This document shows positions 18,715-26,730 of a stretch of 64,000 nt of DNA, one piece after another. This DNA is from Cellulomonas gilvus ATCC 13127 (GTDB lineage: Bacteria; Actinomycetota; Actinomycetes; Actinomycetales; Cellulomonadaceae): positions 2,356,001 through 2,420,000 of the forward strand of contig NC_015671.1 in assembly GCF_000218545.1 (NCBI RefSeq), in the 5' to 3' direction. The notes under the pieces are model-generated. The model did no database searches. It was not told the DNA's origin and saw only the letters and a program-made list of their open reading frames with translations. A program made the translations under genes and the position numbers. Positions within the stretch are counted from its first letter, which is position 1, and the number at the start of each line of letters is the position of its first letter.

Positions 18715-20076
18715 TCAGGCCGTGGCGTCCACCGCGGCGTCCGCGACGGCGGCGGCCGCAGCGGCGTCGTCGTTCTGCTCGGCAGCGTCGTCCTCGTCCG
18801 TGCCGATGAAGTCGGACAGGTCCACCGCGTTGCCCGCGGCGTCGGTGACCGTCACGCGGCGCAGCGCGACCGCGAGCGACTTGGAGCGCGCGACCTCGGC
18901 GACCATCGCCGGGATCTGGCCGCCCTCGTCGAGCGTCTTGATGAACGTGTTGGGGTCCATGCCGTACTGGCGCGAGGACTGCACCAGGTACTCGATGAGC
19001 TCCTGCTGGGAGACCTTGACCTCGAGCTGCTCGGCGAGCGTGTCCAGCAGGATCTGGTTGCGCAGCGCGGTCTGCGCCTGCTCCGTGACCTCGGCGCGGT
19101 GCTCGTCGTCCTCGAGGCGGCTCTCGGACTCGAGGTGACGGTGCACCTCGGCCTCGACGACGCCCGACGGGACGGGGATCTCGGTGCCCTCGAGGAGCTT
19201 CTCCACCAGCAGGTCACGCGCCTGCACGGCCTGGTTGGAGACCTTGGTGCGGCCGACCTGCTCGCGCAGGTCCGCGGTGAGCTCCTCGAGCGTGTCGAAC
19301 TCCGAGGCGAGCTGCGCGAACTCGTCGTCGGCGTCGGGCAGCTGGCGCTCCTTGACGCTCGTCGCGGTGACCGTGACCTGGGCCTTCTCGCCCGCGCGGT
19401 CGCCGCCGACCAGCTCGGTCTCGAACGTGGTGGTCTCGCCGGCGGACAGGCCCGTGAGCGCCTCGTCCAGGCCCGAGAGCATGTTGCCCGCGCCGATCTG
19501 GTAGCTGACGCCCGAGACCGAGTCGACGTCCTCGTCGTCGATCTTGGCGACCAGGTCGATCACGACGAAGTTGCCCTCGGCGGCCGGGGCGTCGACGCCC
19601 ACGAGCGTGCCGAAGCGCTCACGCAGCGCGTCCAGGCGGCCGGTGACGTCCTCGTCGGACACCTCGACGCCGTCGACCTCGAGCGTGACGCCGTCGAGCG
19701 CGGGGATCGTGATCTCCGGGCGGACCTCGACCTGCGCCGAGAAGTGCAGCTCACCCTCGTCCTCGCCGGGGACCAGGCCGGGGACCTTGGTGACCTCGAC
19801 CTCGGGCTGGCCCAGCGGGCGCAGCTTGTTCTCGCGCACCGCCTCGGCGTAGAAGCCGCCCAGGCCCTCGTTGACCGCGTGCTCGATCACGGCGGGCCGG
19901 CCCACGCGCTGGTCGATGATGCGCGGCGGCACCTTGCCCTTGCGGAAGCCGGGGACCGTGACCTGCTCGGCGATGTGCTGGTACGCGTGCTCGATGCTCG
20001 GCCGCAGCTCGTCGTACGTCACCTCGACGGTCAGCTTGACCTTCGTCGGCTCCAGGGTCTCGACGGCGCTCTTCAC
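18715..20076 (-). CDS. tig: Trigger factor (ribosome-associated chaperone, peptidyl-prolyl isomerase)
   Basis: A 453-residue protein with the trigger factor order: ribosome-binding domain containing the signature GFRKGKVPPRIIDQRVG, a central FKBP-type PPIase domain (…EGNFVVIDLVAKIDDEDVD…) and a C-terminal helical chaperone domain. It binds ribosomes near the exit tunnel and helps nascent chains fold. The GTG at 20076 is chosen because GGAGAG lies 7 bases upstream and the protein then begins VKSAVETLEPTKVKL, as in homologues; an ATG at 20091 is less likely. The tail is Ala/Asp-rich. Its location upstream of clpP1-clpP2-clpX is conserved in many bacteria. Confidence 0.96.
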   Translation of the reverse strand: MKSAVETLEPTKVKLTVEVTYDELRPSIEHAYQHIAEQVTVPGFRKGKVPPRIIDQRVGRPAVIEHAVNEGLGGFYAEAVRENKLRPLGQPEVEVTKVPGLVPGEDEGELHFSAQVEVRPEITIPALDGVTLEVDGVEVSDEDVTGRLDALRERFGTLVGVDAPAAEGNFVVIDLVAKIDDEDVDSVSGVSYQIGAGNMLSGLDEALTGLSAGETTTFETELVGGDRAGEKAQVTVTATSVKERQLPDADDEFAQLASEFDTLEELTADLREQVGRTKVSNQAVQARDLLVEKLLEGTEIPVPSGVVEAEVHRHLESESRLEDDEHRAEVTEQAQTALRNQILLDTLAEQLEVKVSQQELIEYLVQSSRQYGMDPNTFIKTLDEGGQIPAMVAEVARSKSLAVALRRVTVTDAAGNAVDLSDFIGTDEDDAAEQNDDAAAAAAVADAAVDATA

Positions 20077-20227
20077 TTCGATGCTCTCCAACTGATCGGG
20101 GTGACCTGCCGAGGTCGGCGGGTTGGTGCGGCGGGGTTCCGGCGGATGCGTCGCCCCGCGGCGCGCGCGACTGGCGGCGCACAGGCGACCCTCGATGGTA
20201 CGCCACGCGCCTCGTCGCGACCGAATC

Positions 20228-21565
20228 TCACGCGGGGTCCGCGGTCAGCGCTCCCCGTCCCGCCAGGCCCAGCACGACGTCCGCCACGCGGCTCGCACCG
20301 TCGAGCGCGGCGTACTCGCAGGCGAGCTCACGCGCCCGCGCCGCGAACCGCTGGTCGGTGAGCACCTGCCGCACGCCGCGCAGCACCGCCGCCGGGGTCG
20401 CGGCGTCCGTCACCCGGTCCGTGTGCACGACGACACCCGCACCCGACCACCGCACGCGCGCGCCCACCTCCGCCTTGTCCTGCGCGCGACCCGCGACGAC
20501 GACCGGCATGCCGTGCGCGAGCGCCTCCTGCACGCCGCCGAAGCCTCCGTTCGTCACCAGCACGTCCGCGAGCGGCAGCAGGTGCTCGAACGGCACGAAG
20601 CGCTCCACCACCGCGTTCTCGGCCCGCCGCGTGGCCGGCACCGCACGCTCGAGCCCGGGCGCACCGGTCGTGGCGACGACGAGCACGTCCTCACCGCGCA
20701 GCGCGTCGAGCGCGGGCAGCACCAGCTGCGCCGGGTCGGTGGCGAGCGTCCCCTGCGTGACGACCACGACGCGGCGCCCGCTGGCCCGCGCCGCGTGCAG
20801 CCACGGCCACCACGCCGGCTCGTCGAACGGCGCCGCGGGGCCGCTGCGCGCAGTCGCACCCACGACCTCGACGTGCGTCGGCAGGTCCGCACGGGGGTAC
20901 TCCAGGCCGGGAACCGACAGGTGCAGCACCCGGTCGGCGAGAGTCTGCGCCCAGTCCAGGACGAACCCGCGCGGCCGTGGCAGCCCCGCCTCGGCGACCA
21001 CCTGCAGCGCCTCTCGCTGCGCCGCGCGGAACAGCCCGCGCTGCACCGCGACCCGCATCCATGCGGCCCGTGCACGCTCGACCGGCCCCTGCGGCGGCTG
21101 CAGACCCGTGCCGAACGGGAACGTGTCACGGCTGGTCAGCGACAACGGCGAGACCGAGAGCGAGACCGTCGGGATGCCGTGCACGCGGCCCGCGAGCACG
21201 CCCGCGACCATCGCCGTGTCCGAGACGATCACGTCCGGGCGCTCGTCGCGCACCAGGTCCGCGAGGTCCACAAGGAACCCGGGGATCGTGAGCACGACGT
21301 GGTGCAGCACGTCCCAGGCCAACCGGCGCAGGCCGGGCGGCGGCGCGCCGTTCCTCCGCGACCAGGCCTCGACGAGCGCCTCGGGCAGGTCCCGCCCGAT
21401 CGTCGTCGGCGCGTGCCGCGCCCCCGCCGCCGCGATCGCGTCCCCGAACCGCTCGCCCGTGTACACCGTCACGTCATGCCCGTCCTGCGCCAGTCGCTGC
21501 ACCACGGGCAGCACCGGACGCACGTGGCCCGTGGCCGGGGTGAGGGCGAACAGGATCCGGGTCAT
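20228..21565 (-). CDS. UGT/MGT-like glycosyltransferase (GT-B fold)
   Basis: A 445-residue GT1-type glycosyltransferase. The N-terminus MTRILFALTPATGHVRPVLP contains the GHVxP motif of acceptor-binding Rossmann domains. The C-terminal donor domain has VTQGTLATDPAQ, FVPFEHLLPLADVLVTNGGFGGVQEAL and HGMPVVVAGRAQDKAE, matching the nucleotide-sugar signature of macrolide/flavonoid-type transferases. The acceptor is unknown; the gene stands alone near tRNA-Gly without biosynthetic neighbours. The ATG at 21565 is chosen because the upstream translation is not protein-like and the GHV motif then sits at its usual place. It is next to the boundary of the accessory island. Confidence 0.88.
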   Translation of the reverse strand: MTRILFALTPATGHVRPVLPVVQRLAQDGHDVTVYTGERFGDAIAAAGARHAPTTIGRDLPEALVEAWSRRNGAPPPGLRRLAWDVLHHVVLTIPGFLVDLADLVRDERPDVIVSDTAMVAGVLAGRVHGIPTVSLSVSPLSLTSRDTFPFGTGLQPPQGPVERARAAWMRVAVQRGLFRAAQREALQVVAEAGLPRPRGFVLDWAQTLADRVLHLSVPGLEYPRADLPTHVEVVGATARSGPAAPFDEPAWWPWLHAARASGRRVVVVTQGTLATDPAQLVLPALDALRGEDVLVVATTGAPGLERAVPATRRAENAVVERFVPFEHLLPLADVLVTNGGFGGVQEALAHGMPVVVAGRAQDKAEVGARVRWSGAGVVVHTDRVTDAATPAAVLRGVRQVLTDQRFAARARELACEYAALDGASRVADVVLGLAGRGALTADPA

Positions 21566-21768
21566 CGACGTCCACCGCTCCCAGGCCGGCCGGCCCCGCG
21601 CACCGGCGGGGCGGTGCTGCCGCAGCACCTGTGGGTGGAGGGGTGCGTCGCCCCCGCCCTGATACGTGCGGCGCCCGACGACGACGGCGTCGCGGGGTGG
21701 TCCGGGTGCGGACCGGGGCGTCGGAACGGGTAGCCTGTCCGGGCTGGTCGCGCCTCGGCGCGGCCCGT

Positions 21769-21839
21769 GCGGACGTAGCTCAATGGTAGAGCCCCAGTCT
21801 TCCAAACTGGCTACGCGGGTTCGATTCCCGTCGTCCGCT
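21769..21839 (+). tRNA. tRNA-Gly (TCC anticodon)
   Basis: A full cloverleaf: acceptor GCGGACG pairs with CGTCCGC, the D-arm contains AGCTC…GAGC, the anticodon stem-loop CCAGT-CTTCCAA-ACTGG gives anticodon TCC, and the T-arm is GCGGGTTCGATTCCCGT. The 3' CCA is not fully encoded. It marks the left side of the accessory region; its 3' end could be an integration site, but no second copy of the 3' end was seen. Confidence 0.97.
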
Positions 21840-22038
21840 CCGAGGGTGGTTATGGTTTTGCAGCCATCCCAGTTCCGGAAATGGCTTGCGGACGGCGGCT
21901 ACGGCTTGCGAGCGGCGTTGACTCGGGCCCGCCAGGCCGGATCAGTCTGTTCGATGGGGCGTGGGGCGTCGCGGGCAACCGTGTCGACGCCGTGCGCGGG
22001 AGCCTGACCCGCTTTCGCGGGCACCTGTGGTTGGTTGA

Positions 22039-22914
22039 TCATGCCGCCGCGGTCGCGGCGGTGTGAAGGTTCTCGAACTCGGTCGGGGATCGGTTCCCGA
22101 GGCTGGTGTGCCGGCGTCGGGGGTTGTACCAGGCCTCGATCCACTCGAAGATCGCGGTCGCGAGTTCGGCTTTCGAGGTCCAGTGCTGCTGGTCGAGCAG
22201 CTCGCGCTGCATGGTCGACCAGAAGCTCTCGATCATCGTGTTGTCCACGCTCGAGGCGACCCGGCCCATCGAGCCGAGCAGCCCGGCCTCGCGCAGCCGG
22301 TGCCCGAAGACCCAGGACGTGTACTGCGGGCCCCTGTCCGCGTGGACGATCGCGCCGGGCTCGGGTCGGCGTCGCCAGGTCGCCATCTGCAGGGCGTCGA
22401 CGACGAGTTCGGCGCGAATGTGGTCCGCGATGGACCACCCCACGACCTGCCGGGAGAACACGTCCAGCACCGCGGCGCAGTACACGCGGCCCTCGCTCGT
22501 GGGGTGCTCCGTGATGTCGGTGCACCACAACCGGTTCGGCTCCTCGGCGACGAACCTGCGACGCACCAGGTCCTCGTGCGGCGCGGGCGCGGGTCGGTGG
22601 CGGCCGCGTTTGCGCTGGTGGCAGATCCCACCGATGCCCGCGGCGCGCATCAGCCGCGCCACCCGTTTGCGACCGCAACGGATTCCGAGCCCCAGGCGCA
22701 GCTCGGCATGAACGCGCGGGGCGCCGTAGGAGCGGCGCGACATCTCGTGCACCGCCACGATCGTCGCCGACAGCTGCGCGTCGGCCACGGACCGCGCCGA
22801 GGGCGGCCGCGTCGACCAGGCGTGGAACCCCGAACGTGAGACGCCCAGGACCCGGCAGGCCACCGCGACCGGCACACCGGCCGCGGCGAGGTCTCGGACC
22901 AGCCGGAACATCAT
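22039..22914 (-). CDS. IS3-family transposase OrfB (DDE integrase domain)
   Basis: A 291-residue integrase-like protein with an rve domain. The DDE residues are visible in RLWCTDITEHP (first Asp), VHADRGPQY (second Asp) and SVDNTMIESFWSTMQREL (Glu). An HTH-like N-terminal segment (VACRVLGVSRSGFHAW) precedes it. The ATG at 22914 overlaps the orfA stop as ATGA. A CCCAAAA heptamer directly before the overlap would also allow a -1 frameshift to make an OrfAB fusion, the usual active transposase in this family. Confidence 0.93.
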   Translation of the reverse strand: MMFRLVRDLAAAGVPVAVACRVLGVSRSGFHAWSTRPPSARSVADAQLSATIVAVHEMSRRSYGAPRVHAELRLGLGIRCGRKRVARLMRAAGIGGICHQRKRGRHRPAPAPHEDLVRRRFVAEEPNRLWCTDITEHPTSEGRVYCAAVLDVFSRQVVGWSIADHIRAELVVDALQMATWRRRPEPGAIVHADRGPQYTSWVFGHRLREAGLLGSMGRVASSVDNTMIESFWSTMQRELLDQQHWTSKAELATAIFEWIEAWYNPRRRHTSLGNRSPTEFENLHTAATAAA

Positions 22915-23198
22915 TTTGGGAGGACGTTCTCCCGGGCGAAGTACGCGCTGGCGCGCTTGAGGATCTCGTTCTCCATCTCCAGCACCCGGATCCGCCGGCG
23001 CGACTCGACCAGCTCCTTGCGCTCCTCGCTGGTCAACCCCTCGCGGCGGCCGGCATCGACGTCGTCCTGAGCCATCCACCGACGCAGACACGACTCGCTG
23101 ATCCCCAGATCGGCCGCGATCCTCGCGACCGGCTGCTGACCCGAACGGGCCAACTCAACGGCTCGCCGGCGGAACTCCGGCGGCTTGGCTGCAGGCAT
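22911..23198 (-). CDS. IS3-family transposase OrfA
   Basis: A 95-residue protein with an N-terminal helix-turn-helix (RRRAVELARSGQQPVARIAADLG-like region, ISESCLRRWM) and a C-terminal leucine-rich coiled coil (RRRIRVLEMENEILKRASAYF) typical of IS3 OrfA. It binds the inverted repeats and multimerises. It ends in the heptamer CCCAAAA followed immediately by TGA. Confidence 0.92.
   Translation of the reverse strand: MPAAKPPEFRRRAVELARSGQQPVARIAADLGISESCLRRWMAQDDVDAGRREGLTSEERKELVESRRRIRVLEMENEILKRASAYFARENVLPK
22914..22920 (-). other. Candidate -1 frameshift heptamer in the IS3 transposase
   Basis: On the minus strand the orfA frame reads C-CCA-AAA-TGA, a textbook X-XXY-YYZ slippery heptamer. 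A -1 slip reads CCC-AAA-ATG into orfB, producing the OrfAB fusion. The ATGA overlap at the same place also allows separate orfB initiation. Confidence 0.7.
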
Positions 23199-23319
23199 CC
23201 AGGACTCCTCTCCGAGGCGATCATCACCTCAGCGAAGGTGTCCACGGAAGCGGGTCAGGCTCCGGCCAGGCTCCCCAAGCCTCAGCCCGGCGTGTCAGGC
23301 CGACCCCCGCCCACCGTTC

Positions 23320-23448
23320 ATCTGACAGACCCACACCTGGCGCGCCGGCACGCACCGCTCCACGCCAGCGGAAATCGAGGAGACGCGAGTCGCCGTGCGA
23401 GACGCGCTGATCCGCGCAGGATGCCCCGTCCCACGCTTCCTGCGCTGA
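23320..23448 (+). pseudogene. Possible C-terminal gene remnant beside the IS element
   Basis: After a TGA just upstream, an open frame without a clear start encodes a short protein-like stretch ending …VAVRDALIRAGCPVPRFLR, with its stop at 23446-23448. It is followed 6 bp later by a perfect terminator hairpin. This may be the tail of a gene cut by the insertion at 23258. I do not recognise the product. Confidence 0.25.
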
Positions 23449-23454
23449 ACACCC

Positions 23455-23483
23455 GTGAGGGGCCCCACCACGGGGCCCCTCAC
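23455..23483. terminator. Perfect hairpin terminator
   Basis: GTGAGGGGCCCC (23455-23466) pairs perfectly with GGGGCCCCTCAC (23472-23483) around ACCAC. It sits between the short + remnant and the convergent minus-strand hypothetical gene and could serve both. Confidence 0.7.
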
Positions 23484-23521
23484 GTGGCTGCTGCACAGAA
23501 GCCGGGGATCGACCAGCACAG

Positions 23522-23887
23522 TCAGTTCGGCGGCTCCAAGTCGGCGTCCGCCTCGAGCACCAACTCGGCCGGGGCCTGCGATGCGGGCGTGCGGGAGACC
23601 GGCACCGGCGGCTCGGGCACTCCGAGGCCGACCTCGTCCAGCGCACCGTGCAGCGCCCGGACGACCTGGGCTTTGGCGTCGGCAACCCCCTGCGCATAGG
23701 CGAGTTGAGCCGCGGCACCGGCCGCCCAGCCTGCCTTGGCGTAGGCTTCGAACCACTGCACGACCTCGTACCCGCCGCCCTCGGCATGGCGCACACGCGC
23801 CACCCAGTAGGTCGAACCGTACGTTCGAACCGTCCACCACGAACCGTCCGCGGTGTAGGACCTGTAGCCGCCTCGCGCGTCGCTCAT
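23522..23887 (-). CDS. Hypothetical protein, 121 aa
   Basis: The frame from ATG 23887 encodes 121 residues with a Tyr/Trp-rich N-terminal part (GSWWTVRTYGSTYWVARVRH, then YEVVQWFEAYAKAGWAAGA), a helical middle (QLAYAQGVADAKAQVVRALH) and a Pro-rich C-terminus. No family is recognised; the aromatic beta-like segment followed by a helix looks like a compact soluble domain. It lies inside the accessory island, divergent from the CBASS operon by about 300 bp and convergent with the remnant at 23448. Longer upstream starts are in-frame but their translation is not protein-like. A defence-linked role is possible from location only. Confidence 0.5.
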   Translation of the reverse strand: MSDARGGYRSYTADGSWWTVRTYGSTYWVARVRHAEGGGYEVVQWFEAYAKAGWAAGAAAQLAYAQGVADAKAQVVRALHGALDEVGLGVPEPPVPVSRTPASQAPAELVLEADADLEPPN

Positions 23888-24193
23888 GGACCGACTATGG
23901 CACTGAACCGCGCGGCCGTCTGCCAAACGGTCGCGGCAGCCTTCGTCATCGCATCCAGGCCAACACCTGCCGACACGACTCCGGTCCAGCGGGCGTCCGA
24001 AGTCGCGGATCAAGTTCCAACCGAAGTCGGCCCACCTGGTCCTCAAGCACCCGTGCACCAGTGACCTGACCCATCGACGACGAGGGGGTCCGCATCAGTG
24101 GCTGTTGCGAGTGGCGGATAGGTGGCGAGAACAACCGCGTCATGTCGGTGCGCGGCGCTACCGTCTGCCCCACGGGATGAAGGAGATGTGCAG
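23888..24193. other. 306-bp divergent intergenic region upstream of the CBASS operon
   Basis: No convincing gene is seen. It must hold the promoters for the hypothetical gene (minus) and the CBASS operon (plus), but no clear -35/-10 pair stands out. It contains TGGCGGATAGGT at 24113-24124, an exact 12-nt match to the loop core of the hairpin repeats at 4096 and 4144, here without a flanking stem. Confidence 0.5.
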
Positions 24194-25216
24194 ATGCCGC
24201 AGCTCACGAGCCAGTTCACGCAAGCGCTGCGCCGTGTGGAGCCAACCTCGGACGACAAGTCGAATGCGCCCAAGGCACACACGGACGTCCGAGATGTACT
24301 GCTCGCTGACGAGACCCTGTGCGGATGGGGCCTCGACCCGATTCTCATCGGGAGCTACAAGCGACACGTCAGCATCCGGCGAGTGAAGGACGTCGACGTC
24401 TTCGGCAGGCTGACGGAGCTCCCCGACGACGTCCCGCCCGCGAGCCTTCTCAAGGAGTTCGAGCGAGTCCTCAAAGCCGAGTACGGGGACCGGGTCGCGC
24501 GGCAGGCACGCAGCCTCCAAGTCTCGTTCCCGGACCTGGACGGCCTGTACGTCGATGCCGTGCCCGCCCGCGCCTGGGCGAGCCCCTTCGGCGAAGACGC
24601 GTGGCAGCTGCCCAAGCGCGGCGAGGCCGGGTGGCAGGCGACAAACCCTGAACGCCTCACCGAACTGGTCTCGGAGCTGAATGGGCAGTTCGACCAGCGG
24701 TTCGTGCACGTGGTCAAGCTCTTGCGGCAAACCCGACGGTCCCTGCTCGGCAAGCGGAAGCCCGGCGGCCTCACCATCGAGATGGCCACCGTGCTCGCGT
24801 TCCAGTCTGGCGCCGTCACTGGGGCCACCCTCACCGACCTGTACGTCTCGGCACTTAGAGAAGTCGGAACGCTGCTGTACAACGCATTCCATGTCGGGCT
24901 CGGCCTGCCCGACCCGACCCTGACCGGTGAGTACCTGGTAGTGCGCGGCGAGGACGACGACAAGCAGGCGCTGGCCGACGAATTCGTGGCCGCCGGCCGA
25001 CGTGCGCAAGAGGCTCGGGACGCCGCGGACCGCGACAAGTGCCAGGCCGCGCTCACCTTCCGGAGGATTCTCGGAAAGGCCGTGGACGACCACGGCGACC
25101 AGGACTACGTGTTCCCGATGCCCGACGACTGCAATCTGGACGGCACGAGCAAGGACTTCGAGCGTGTCCGAGCTGGGGACCGGACGGTCGCCGGTGGCGA
25201 CCGTCGGTTCGGGTGA
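24194..25216 (+). CDS. CBASS CD-NTase (cGAS/DncV-like nucleotidyltransferase)
   Basis: A 340-residue nucleotidyltransferase predicted to make a cyclic oligonucleotide alarm signal on phage infection. The active site is the CD-NTase pattern IGSYKRHVSIRRVKDVDVF: G53-S54, then D66 and D68, with a third Asp at D121 (LYVDAVPAR). A helical C-terminal domain follows. The chain ends in a free C-terminal Gly (…GDRRFG), the residue type conjugated by Cap2 in type II CBASS. The partner NucC suggests the product is cyclic tri-adenylate, as for CdnC-type enzymes; this is inference. The ATG at 24194 has AAGGAGA upstream. Its stop overlaps the next start by 4 bp (GTGA). Codon bias is weaker than in core genes, suggesting transfer. 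Confidence 0.92.
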   Translation: MPQLTSQFTQALRRVEPTSDDKSNAPKAHTDVRDVLLADETLCGWGLDPILIGSYKRHVSIRRVKDVDVFGRLTELPDDVPPASLLKEFERVLKAEYGDRVARQARSLQVSFPDLDGLYVDAVPARAWASPFGEDAWQLPKRGEAGWQATNPERLTELVSELNGQFDQRFVHVVKLLRQTRRSLLGKRKPGGLTIEMATVLAFQSGAVTGATLTDLYVSALREVGTLLYNAFHVGLGLPDPTLTGEYLVVRGEDDDKQALADEFVAAGRRAQEARDAADRDKCQAALTFRRILGKAVDDHGDQDYVFPMPDDCNLDGTSKDFERVRAGDRTVAGGDRRFG

Positions 25217-26730
25217 CCGAGCCGAGCGCAGCCGACCGTCTGCGGTGGGCGTGCGCCGAAGCCACTGACCGCCTGGTTGACCGCCTTGCACTTTCGGGGT
25301 TCCGTGAGGAACCCGGTCAGACGCACCAGTGGAAGGGCCTCGTGCCGTTAGGACCGGACGAGGACCCTCAGTTGACGTTAGTCGAACTCACCATCCCTAT
25401 TGAGTACCCGTACCAACGTCCCCGGGTCACGCCGCTGCCGCGCGAAGCGGCCGAAGCTTGGGCCGGACGCGACCTGCCGGACTACTACGAGGTGTCGGCG
25501 TCATGGCATCTGGAGCCGTCGGGCCAGATGTGCCTGTTCGAGGAGGCCGACTACACCGAGCTCCCCTGGGCCGACCCCGGCAGCTTCCTTGACCACCTGC
25601 GCGCGTGGCTGGCGGCGGACCGGTCGTCGTGGCCGGACGACCCGCCCGCACTCGACCTCGACCGCTACTTCGATCGGTCCTCCCACGTCCTCGTCTACGA
25701 CCTCGCCTCGCTCCGTGCGGCGACCGCTCAGGTAGTCGAACTGACTCGACGAGGCGACGCAATCAGGGTCGGCCCGGTCGCCCACCGGCCCACCGGGCGG
25801 AAGGCGGCCAGCACGAAGTGGGGAAAGAACCGGGCACTCATTCTCAACCTTGGTCCGGTCGACCATCCGTTGCGGAGCATCGAGCAGATCCTGGAGGTCG
25901 CCGGGGGCGACGCGGCTCTCATCGCCCAGGAGATTCGCCGGGGAGTCCCCGAGCTCATCTTCATCTACGAGCGGGCGTCCCGCCCCGGCGTCCTCGCCGT
26001 GAGCCTCATCGAGCGGCCAGGGAAGCTCGTTGCGCACCGGGCGGCACCGGAAGACACGGACGCCGTGATGCTTCGGTCCCACCCGGAGTGTCACACCCTC
26101 GCCGGCAAGGTCGTGACAGTTGTTGGCGTGGGTGCTATCGGTTCCACCGTTGCTGACCTGCTTCACCGCAGCGGCGTCGGCCACCTCCATCTGGTGGACC
26201 CAGACCGGTTGCTGCCCGGCAACCTTGTCCGGCACCTCTGCGGGCATTCCCAGGTTGGAAGACCCAAGCCGGAAGCGGTCCGCGACACGCTCCTACAGGT
26301 CCGGCCTTTGAATCCTGTGCAGGTCACGACGGGCACGGACGGTGTGGGGTCTTTGGCCGACGCGGTCACCCTGTTGGAGAGCTGCGACATTCTGGTCGAC
26401 GCCACCGCGGACTCGACGGCCTCGCGGCTCATCCAGGCAGCATCGAATGCGGGCGCAGGCCGAGCCATCAGTGTCGCTGTGCTGGCGGACGGCTACGCGA
26501 TCCGGATCGACCATTGGCCCGCGCCTCCCGGCGGCGGACTGCCGATGCCGGACCTCCCACAGGTCACCCCAGGGGTGTTCGAAGTCGGGTGCAGCAGCCC
26601 GGTGAGCACTACTCCCCCGGCGGCCGTGTGGGAGGCCGCGTCCGTCGCGGCACGCCACACCATCGACGCCCTTCTCGGTGCACCGACCCCTGCCGGGGAA
26701 GAGCGCGTCTTGCGCGGCGAGGACGGGTGA
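25213..26730 (+). CDS. cap2: CBASS Cap2, E2-E1 fusion conjugating enzyme
   Basis: A 505-residue ancillary protein that in type II CBASS conjugates the C-terminus of the CD-NTase to a target and primes it. The N-terminal E2-like domain (about 1-160) has SWHLEPSGQMCLF, with C107 as the expected transfer cysteine. A linker domain follows. The C-terminal ThiF/E1 adenylation domain begins near 297 with VVTVVGVGAIGS (GVGAIG 305-310), an acidic LVDPDRL ribose-binding strand and PGNLVRH. C460 (EVGCSSPV) is the candidate E1 thioester cysteine. The GTG start overlaps the CD-NTase stop by 4 bp and the stop overlaps cap3 in the same way, so expression is tightly coupled. Confidence 0.92.
   Translation: MTEPSAADRLRWACAEATDRLVDRLALSGFREEPGQTHQWKGLVPLGPDEDPQLTLVELTIPIEYPYQRPRVTPLPREAAEAWAGRDLPDYYEVSASWHLEPSGQMCLFEEADYTELPWADPGSFLDHLRAWLAADRSSWPDDPPALDLDRYFDRSSHVLVYDLASLRAATAQVVELTRRGDAIRVGPVAHRPTGRKAASTKWGKNRALILNLGPVDHPLRSIEQILEVAGGDAALIAQEIRRGVPELIFIYERASRPGVLAVSLIERPGKLVAHRAAPEDTDAVMLRSHPECHTLAGKVVTVVGVGAIGSTVADLLHRSGVGHLHLVDPDRLLPGNLVRHLCGHSQVGRPKPEAVRDTLLQVRPLNPVQVTTGTDGVGSLADAVTLLESCDILVDATADSTASRLIQAASNAGAGRAISVAVLADGYAIRIDHWPAPPGGGLPMPDLPQVTPGVFEVGCSSPVSTTPPAAVWEAASVAARHTIDALLGAPTPAGEERVLRGEDG

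Larger units (their letters stand above)
22005..23258 (-). mobile_element. IS3-family insertion sequence
   Basis: The element carries orfA and orfB of an IS3-type transposase on the minus strand. Its ends are imperfect inverted repeats: 22005 onward begins TGACCCGCTTTCGCGGGCAC, and the complement of the right end begins TGACCCGCTTCCGTGGACAC, matching at 19 of 22 positions through CACCT. Six further bases outside (GGAGCC … GGCTCC, 21999-22004 and 23259-23264) also match as inverted repeats, so the exact ends are uncertain. I could not find a short direct target repeat. Both reading frames look intact, so the element may still be active. Confidence 0.88.

Noticed and set aside
21852..22007. 52-codon ORF on the + strand just after tRNA-Gly
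   Set aside because: It has no clear ribosome binding site, ends at the IS inverted repeat and matches nothing I recognise; it could be a cut remnant but cannot be supported.
23896..24064. Short + strand ORF before the CBASS operon (55 codons)
   Set aside because: No ribosome binding site, Pro/Thr/Val-rich disordered translation and no recognisable similarity.
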